The notes under the pieces were generated by a model. The model was not told the DNA's origin. It saw only the letters and a program-made list of their open reading frames with translations, and searched no databases. From assembly GCA_963706315.1 (NCBI GenBank), contig CAVPMA010000015.1, forward strand, positions 434,001 through 498,000: 64,000 nucleotides of DNA. Direction: 5' to 3'. Shown in pieces: positions 59,761-64,000 of this stretch. How positions within the stretch are numbered: position 1 is the first letter of the stretch; each line of letters starts with the position of its first letter. Both the position numbers and the translations under genes were made by a program. This stretch comes from CALMEC01 sp963706315 (GTDB lineage Bacteria > Actinomycetota > Thermoleophilia > Miltoncostaeales > Miltoncostaeaceae).

Positions 59761-60337
59761 CCGCTGCGGCGTCCTTCTCCTCGATCAGGTGGGCGTCCGT
59801 AAGCACCGCGTCGAGGTCGCCGGCGGGGATGACCACGGCACCCGCGCCGTCAGCGTAGATCCAGTCGCCGGGCAGCACGCCGACTCCGTCGATCTCGACG
59901 GGCACGTTCGCTGCGAGCGGGGTGACGTCATCGCCGGCGGCGCGGACGGTCTCGCCGCCGCAGTAGGCGACGAGGTCGAAGCCGGCGATCTCCTCGAGGT
60001 CGCGGAGGCGCCCGTCGGTGAGCAGGCCGGTGAACCCGGCCGCCTCGATGCGCGCCACCTTCTTGCCGCCGGCGAGCGCCTGGTCCTCGTGGCCGCCGCA
60101 GCCGAGCACGAGCACGTGGCCGGTGCCGGTCACCGCCTGAAGGAGCTGGTCGAAGCGGTCCTCGGCGCTGTGGTGGTCGCGGCGGTTGGGAAAGAACCGG
60201 ATCGTCGCGGCCTGGCCGAACAACACCTCCCCCGGCGTCGGGGTGATGAGGTCGAGGATGTGGGCGCGGTGGTCGTGGCGCGTGGCGAGCGCGTCGCAGA
60301 TCGCCGCCGCGGTGAGCCCCTCGATGTCGTGTGCCAT
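59732..60337 (-). CDS. RraA-like protein (HMG/CHA aldolase family)
   Basis: A 201-residue protein. LTAAAICDALATR at the start, GGHEDQALAGGKKVARIEAA and the family motif TDGRLRDLEE with the metal-site Asp and Arg are visible, then GDWIYADGAGAVVIP. Members are oxaloacetate decarboxylases or 4-hydroxy-4-methyl-2-oxoglutarate aldolases, or bind RNase E. Without neighbours of an aromatic pathway the reaction is uncertain. ATG 60337 was chosen. Confidence 0.85.
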   Translation of the reverse strand: MAHDIEGLTAAAICDALATRHDHRAHILDLITPTPGEVLFGQAATIRFFPNRRDHHSAEDRFDQLLQAVTGTGHVLVLGCGGHEDQALAGGKKVARIEAAGFTGLLTDGRLRDLEEIAGFDLVAYCGGETVRAAGDDVTPLAANVPVEIDGVGVLPGDWIYADGAGAVVIPAGDLDAVLTDAHLIEEKDAAAVTAARLRLK

Positions 60338-60408
60338 ACGCGTCTTTCGTCGGCCGGTCCGTGTCCATCCTGCCACGCCCCGCGAGGCGCGGGTTATTCT
60401 GACCCGGC

Positions 60409-60481
60409 GCCCTCGTAGCTCAGGGGATAGAGCACAGGTTTCCTAAACCTGGTGTCGCAGGTTCGAATCCTGCCGGGGGCA
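60409..60481 (+). tRNA. tRNA-Arg (CCT)
   Basis: Plus-strand cloverleaf: acceptor GCCCTCG/CGGGGGC, D-arm GCTCAGGGGATAGAGC, anticodon arm CAGGT-TTCCTAA-ACCTG (anticodon CCT), T-arm GCAGG-TTCGAAT-CCTGC. It is followed at 60488 by a convergent gene. Confidence 0.96.
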
Positions 60482-60487
60482 TCGGGG

Positions 60488-60994
60488 TCAGTGGCCCAGT
60501 CCCGCCTTCACGGTGACGACCAACGCGCCGATGACGAGGGTCACGGCCGCCACCACCACCGCCCGGCCGTGCCCGTGTCCTCCGGCCCGGGCGGCGGCGA
60601 AGCCGGTGAGGCCGATGAGCGCGGCCATGAGGAGCCCCGAGATCGTGAACGCGACGTCCCTCGAGAACACCAGGAAGGGAAGGGTGGCCAGGGCCGCGAC
60701 GCCGGCGGCCGCGATGACCTGCGCCGTGGCACTGAGTCGCGTGGAACGGTGCGGCCGCCCCTGCGCGAAGATCCTGGCCGAGACGTCGAAGGCGAAGACA
60801 TGCGCAAGGGCCAGGCCGATCGCGGTGCCCCAGATCGCCGCAACCGTTGCGTCGGCGCCGACCCCGCCGCTGTCGAGGGCACCGGCCTCGGCGAGGGTCA
60901 CGATCGCGAGGTAGAGGGCCATCGTGACGCCCTCGCGCTCGGCCTCGATGCGCGCCTCGGTCCGAGGCGCGGTCGAATCTGCCCGGTCGGTCAC
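60488..60994 (-). CDS. Membrane protein of unknown function
   Basis: A 168-residue protein with a polar N-terminus (TDRADSTAPRTEARIEAERE) and about four helices (ATVAAIWGTAIGLALAHVFAF, SATAQVIAAAGVAALATLPF, AFTISGLLMAALIGLTGFAA, AVVVAAVTLVIGALVVTV). A charged AEREGVTMALYLAIVTLAEA precedes helix 1. No family is recognised. It is separate from the SHOCT gene by 56 bp and may share its direction of transcription. Confidence 0.75.
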   Translation of the reverse strand: MTDRADSTAPRTEARIEAEREGVTMALYLAIVTLAEAGALDSGGVGADATVAAIWGTAIGLALAHVFAFDVSARIFAQGRPHRSTRLSATAQVIAAAGVAALATLPFLVFSRDVAFTISGLLMAALIGLTGFAAARAGGHGHGRAVVVAAVTLVIGALVVTVKAGLGH

Positions 60995-61050
60995 GATCGC
61001 CGCTCAGCCGGGTCCGGTGCCGCTGCGAGTGGGGCCGACCCTGAGCCGAA

Positions 61051-61455
61051 CTACGCGAGCGCCTTCGCCTTGATCTGATCGAACTCCGCCTGCGTGATGG
61101 CGCCCGAGTCCAGCAGGCCCTTCGCCCGCTCGATCTCCGCGGCAGTTCCGCCGGCCACCGACTTGATATAGGTGTCCATGTCCTGCTGCTGCGCATTGGC
61201 CCGCTTCATGTTGCGGTCGGCCATATCATCGCCGTTGACGATGAGGTACACGAGCACGCCGACGAACGGCACGAAGATCAGGAAGATGAGCCACAGGGCC
61301 TTCTTGCCGCCGCCGACGTCGTGCCGGCGGAAGAGGTCCCCGACGATCGAGATCAGCAGCCAGAACCAGATAACCCAGGCGAAGATGATGAGCATCGTCC
61401 AGACGATGTTCAGAAACGGGTAGTCAACGTCTGCGACGATGGGTGTCAGCGACAC
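61051..61455 (-). CDS. PLDc_N and SHOCT-domain membrane protein
   Basis: A 134-residue protein. Two helices (IVWTMLIIFAWVIWFWLLI and ALWLIFLIFVPFVGVLVYLI) form the phospholipase D-nuclease N-terminal (PLDc_N) type hairpin around DLFRRHDVGGGKK. A short linker and a SHOCT domain (AAEIERAKGLLDSGAITQAEF) follow. GTG 61455 is preceded by AGGAGG with 7-nt spacing; the upstream ATG would begin inside that site. Function unknown; such proteins are often stress-induced. Confidence 0.88.
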   Translation of the reverse strand: MSLTPIVADVDYPFLNIVWTMLIIFAWVIWFWLLISIVGDLFRRHDVGGGKKALWLIFLIFVPFVGVLVYLIVNGDDMADRNMKRANAQQQDMDTYIKSVAGGTAAEIERAKGLLDSGAITQAEFDQIKAKALA

Positions 61456-61673
61456 GGTCCTTCCTCCTGGCATTCGAATGGCGTACCGCGAAGCCTTCGT
61501 GCGCGGGCCGGGGGAGCGTACATGACCCCGCTGCTTGACAAGCCGTTCTCGCTCGTCGCTCGTGCCGTTCGGCCCATCGGATGGTCGGACGGTCCTGGAG
61601 ACGAACGCATGACAATCGGATCCTTCCTTCCGACGGGAGGCGTACCTCGAACCTCGTTGACTAACCTAGGACC

Positions 61674-62702
61674 ATGATGAGAATCGCGATTGCCGGTGGC
61701 GGGATGGTGGGGCTCATGCTTGCGCGACTGCTTCGGCTGCGCGGGTTCGAGCCGATGGTGTTCGAGCGCATGGAGGAGGGCGCCTACATCCCCCGCGGGT
61801 ACATGCTCGGCTACCAGGGCTTTCCGCCGTTCGAGGAACTCGGCGTGCTCCACCAGATCCGGGAGTCCGGCTGGGATATCGCTCCACGCGAGGACGGCAG
61901 CACCGTCGCGATCGCCGTGAACGTCGGCACCGTCCTGCACCTGCTCGCCCGCGACCTGCCCGTCGAGTACGAGCATGTCGTCGTCGACCTGATGCGCGAC
62001 GGCACCGACCGCGTCGTCGGCGTCGTCGTCGAAGGCCCCGAGGGTCGCCGCGAGGTCGCCGCCGATCTCGTCGTCGCCTGCGACGGGATCAACTCGCCGG
62101 TTCGCGAGATGGCGGGGCTCGAGGCCAAGTTCGATCCCATCCCCGACGCGACCATCCAGTGGATGACGTCGTCGCAGAACAAGACGTCCTTCGCGATGCG
62201 GTACTTCAGCGACGGCGGGCACATCGGCACGCTCGCCTGGCCGGAGGGCTCCGCGGGGTGGCGAAGCATCGACAAGGTCGGCCGCGAGGCCGCGCTCACG
62301 CCGGGCGTCGAGGCGATCAAGCAGATGTTCATCGACCTGCTGCCCGAGTCGGAGGAAGGTATCCAGGGGCTCACCTCAGCCGATCAGATCCGCTACGGCG
62401 AGCCGCAGCTTCTGTCGTGCCCCAAATGGTGGATCCCCGGCCTCCTCCTGATCGGGGACGCCGCCCACTTCTTCGGACCCGAGACGGGTGCAAGCTCCGG
62501 CATCGGCCTGGGTGACGCCCAGGCCCTCGCCGAGGCGGTCCAACAGAACCCGGACGACCCGGATGCCGCCTGCGCCAACTTCGAGATGTGGCGCGCACCC
62601 GCCGTCCGGCCCCTCGAGGCGATGGACCCGAGCCGCCAGCGGATGCTGACCTACGGGCAGATCCAGCCCCGCCCCGAGGAGCGCTGGCCCCCGGCGGAGT
62701 AA
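61674..62702 (+). CDS. FAD-dependent monooxygenase (PHBH/UbiH-like)
   Basis: A 342-residue flavoprotein. It has the dinucleotide fold IAIAGGGMVGLMLARLL, the acidic FERMEEGAYIPRGYMLGYQG, the D-G motif VVACDGINSPVRE and the FAD-ribityl motif LLIGDAAHFFGPETG. It is shorter than most group A hydroxylases (about 370-400). ATG 61674 begins MMRIAI; either Met could start. The oxidised substrate is unknown, and no transporter or regulator is adjacent. Confidence 0.9.
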   Translation: MMRIAIAGGGMVGLMLARLLRLRGFEPMVFERMEEGAYIPRGYMLGYQGFPPFEELGVLHQIRESGWDIAPREDGSTVAIAVNVGTVLHLLARDLPVEYEHVVVDLMRDGTDRVVGVVVEGPEGRREVAADLVVACDGINSPVREMAGLEAKFDPIPDATIQWMTSSQNKTSFAMRYFSDGGHIGTLAWPEGSAGWRSIDKVGREAALTPGVEAIKQMFIDLLPESEEGIQGLTSADQIRYGEPQLLSCPKWWIPGLLLIGDAAHFFGPETGASSGIGLGDAQALAEAVQQNPDDPDAACANFEMWRAPAVRPLEAMDPSRQRMLTYGQIQPRPEERWPPAE

Positions 62703-62712
62703 CCGGGGCCGG

Positions 62713-63171
62713 TCAGGGGGTCACGGGGAGCGCCAGCCGGTCGGCGATCCACTTGGACTGCCACGCGCGCTCGGCATCGTGGGCGGCCGCGTAGCTCTGC
62801 CCCGCCTCCTCCGCGACGACACCGGCGGCGTGCGCCGCGATGTACCCGGCCGTGCACGGGTTGCAGCCCGCACCGGTGGCGAGCTCGGGGCGACGGGTGA
62901 GGCAGGCGTCGATGAACGCGGCCGCCGCGTCAGCATCCCACGCAGGGACCCGCTCGACGACGCGCCCCCGCGCCGCCGCGGTGGAATAGGTCCGCTCGGT
63001 CAGCTCCCCGTCCAGCTCGACGGTCCAGAGCGCCTGCGAAGCCCAGTACGGAAGGTCGGCGGCCCCGTAGGCGACAACGCCGCCCCGCGGCGCAGTCCAC
63101 TCGCCCGGACGCCACGCGGCGCCGGTCAGCGGGTCGCTCCCGCCTGAGCGGAGGAACCGGTAGCGCGTCAG
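62713..63171 (-). CDS. Conserved-type hypothetical protein apparently starting at CTG
   Basis: The minus-strand frame from 63171 to TGA 62715-62713 encodes 152 residues with clear protein character: TRYRFLRSGGSDPLTGAAW, GAADLPYWASQALWTVELDG, ARGRVVERVPAW, and a helical, Cys-containing end (ATGAGCNPCTAGYIAAHAAG). No ATG, GTG or TTG lies between the N-terminal motif and the frame's upstream limit that would fit. The CTG at 63171 overlaps the anti-sigma gene stop as CTGA, the same 4-nt coupling seen elsewhere with GTGA. The pattern YRFLR...W...LPYW...W.VEL recalls an uncharacterised family. Confidence 0.72.
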   Translation of the reverse strand: MTRYRFLRSGGSDPLTGAAWRPGEWTAPRGGVVAYGAADLPYWASQALWTVELDGELTERTYSTAAARGRVVERVPAWDADAAAAFIDACLTRRPELATGAGCNPCTAGYIAAHAAGVVAEEAGQSYAAAHDAERAWQSKWIADRLALPVTP

Positions 63172-63425
63172 GCGAAGAGCTCCCGGAACGCGGCGACGAG
63201 ACCGTCGCGCTGAAGGTCGGGGATCTTCGCGTCCCCCAGCGCGCCCGCCGCGCCGATCGTGAGCCGCATCTGCTCGAGGTACGCGACGCAGGGCTCGCAG
63301 ATCGCGAGGTGCGTCTCGAACCGCTCCCGGTCACCGGGCGTCAGCTGGCCTTCGAGGTAGTCGGTCACGAGCTCGACCACCTCGCGGCAGGTCGGCAACT
63401 CCTCACGCACTTTCCGTTCGCCCAA
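63168..63425 (-). CDS. Putative zinc-finger (zf-HC2) anti-sigma-like protein
   Basis: An 85-residue protein with the anti-sigma zinc motif spread over TCREVVELVTDYLEGQLTPG and HLAICEPCVAYLEQM (C...H-x-x-x-C-x-x-C). The C-terminal tail (LVAAFRELFA) is short and has no membrane helix, so it is a soluble, ZAS-like form. TTG 63425 lies close behind GGAGGG; GTG 63410 is an alternative start. No sigma factor gene is adjacent within the window. It is coupled to the CTG-start gene downstream. Confidence 0.82.
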   Translation of the reverse strand: MGERKVREELPTCREVVELVTDYLEGQLTPGDRERFETHLAICEPCVAYLEQMRLTIGAAGALGDAKIPDLQRDGLVAAFRELFA

Positions 63426-63560
63426 CGTCCCTCCATCCGGGAGTCATCCATGCACGGCCTGCCGGGAACGGTGGGGCTTCCCGAGCCGCCCTCCGCAAAC
63501 ACGTTACGTGAGCGGAGCGTTCCTGTCGTTCCCGTCCCGCCAGACCCGCCGGCGTTTCAC

Positions 63561-64000
63561 TCACCGGTCTCCCGGCGGGCGGGACGACAGCCTCACCACG
63601 AAGCGGTCGAGCGCGAGTCGCGCCGCACGGGCGCTCCACTCGTCGGCGCTGCGCCGCCTCGGATCGCGCGGCCGGGCCGGGAAGCCGAATGAGATCACGA
63701 TGATCGGGGTCTCGTCGTCGTCGACGCCGAGCGCGGTCCGGGCAACGCCGCCGTCCGCGATGCCGTTCGGACAGGACGCGACACCCTCCGACCAGGCGGC
63801 GAGCATCATGTTCTGGGCCGCCCGGCCCGCGTCGAACCCGCCGAGCGTGCTGCCACCGAGACGAACGGCGATCGCAACCGCGACCGCGGCACTCGCGACC
63901 GTCCGCGGAACGTAGACGCAACGGGCGAGCTCCGCGCGATCCGCGGGATCCTCGGCGACGAAGAACCGCCACGGCTGCCGATTCCGCGCGCTGCCCGTGA
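63561..64000 (-). CDS. Nitroreductase-family protein, C-terminal part (cut by window edge)
   Basis: The minus-strand frame is open from the window edge to TGA 63563-63561, about 146 residues. It begins TGSARNRQPWRFFVAEDP, the FMN-binding 'S-x-R-x-x-Q-P-W' motif of nitroreductases. GGSTLGGFDAGRAAQNMMLA and the glycine-proline end ISFGFPARPRDPR follow. It reduces flavin-accessible nitro or quinone compounds in general; the substrate here is unknown. The N-terminus lies beyond the window. Confidence 0.88.
   Translation of the reverse strand, partial: TGSARNRQPWRFFVAEDPADRAELARCVYVPRTVASAAVAVAIAVRLGGSTLGGFDAGRAAQNMMLAAWSEGVASCPNGIADGGVARTALGVDDDETPIIVISFGFPARPRDPRRRSADEWSARAARLALDRFVVRLSSRPPGDR

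Overview
The window is a gene-dense, high-GC (roughly 70% by eye) bacterial chromosome segment. GTG starts are common, and many adjacent genes overlap by 4 nt (ATGA or GTGA). No replication origin, rRNA, CRISPR array or intact transposon is visible. The block kinase-FhaA-FhaB-PP2C-RodA-PBP-PknB reproduces the mycobacterial order without pknA. Together with haem genes, ECF transport and many c-di-GMP and Ser/Thr-kinase genes, this suggests Actinobacteriota or an actinobacteria-like lineage of Chloroflexota (Limnocylindria type). The sequence alone does not decide between them.

Layout. 1-2.4 kb: haem genes hemB-hemL plus a partial third gene, all minus strand. 2.5-4.8 kb: a small leader-like protein, aat, and a response regulator/cyclase-like gene that appears frameshifted from a LuxR-type HTH. 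4.8-8.9 kb: an ABC-2 exporter, an M23-like protein and a YmdB-type phosphoesterase. 8.9-12.4 kb: membrane glycosyltransferases and GtrA. 12.4-19.2 kb: aminotransferase, first D-Ala-D-Ala ligase, two cupins, crotonase, RDD protein, HMA metal-binding protein and an ArgH-like lyase. 19.2-23.2 kb: a cobalamin riboswitch heading a DUF4430 lipoprotein and a three-gene ECF transporter, which reads as a complete vitamin B12 uptake operon. 23.3-27.4 kb: two HD-GYP proteins flanking a Pr6Pr-type membrane protein. 27.4-31.1 kb: two MFS exporters and a divergent TetR regulator joined by three copies of one palindromic operator. 31.1-34.8 kb: a DUF1269/DUF6325 protein, a strong hairpin and an ABC-2 exporter.

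34.9-38.7 kb looks accessory. A decayed 42-nt copy of the tRNA-Met 3' end sits 3.7 kb from the intact tRNA-Met, in the same orientation. Between them lie an FTR1 iron permease behind a palindromic, iron-box-like operator, a frameshifted aquaporin, a PRC-barrel protein and several stretches without genes. A tRNA-Tyr/Thr/Met cluster follows, then a Ser/Thr kinase and two translationally coupled tyrosine recombinases.

42.7-46.8 kb holds a membrane-anchored clan-A-like glycosidase, a phosphoesterase and a second D-Ala-D-Ala ligase. 46.8-56.4 kb is the cell-wall growth and signalling block, with kinases, phosphatase and FHA readers beside RodA and its PBP. After tRNA-Leu come a membrane-anchored protein, DUF4446, prephenate dehydratase, an HNH protein, an RraA-like protein and tRNA-Arg. 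The end carries small membrane proteins, an FAD monooxygenase, a zinc-finger anti-sigma-like protein coupled to a protein that seems to start at CTG, and a partial nitroreductase.
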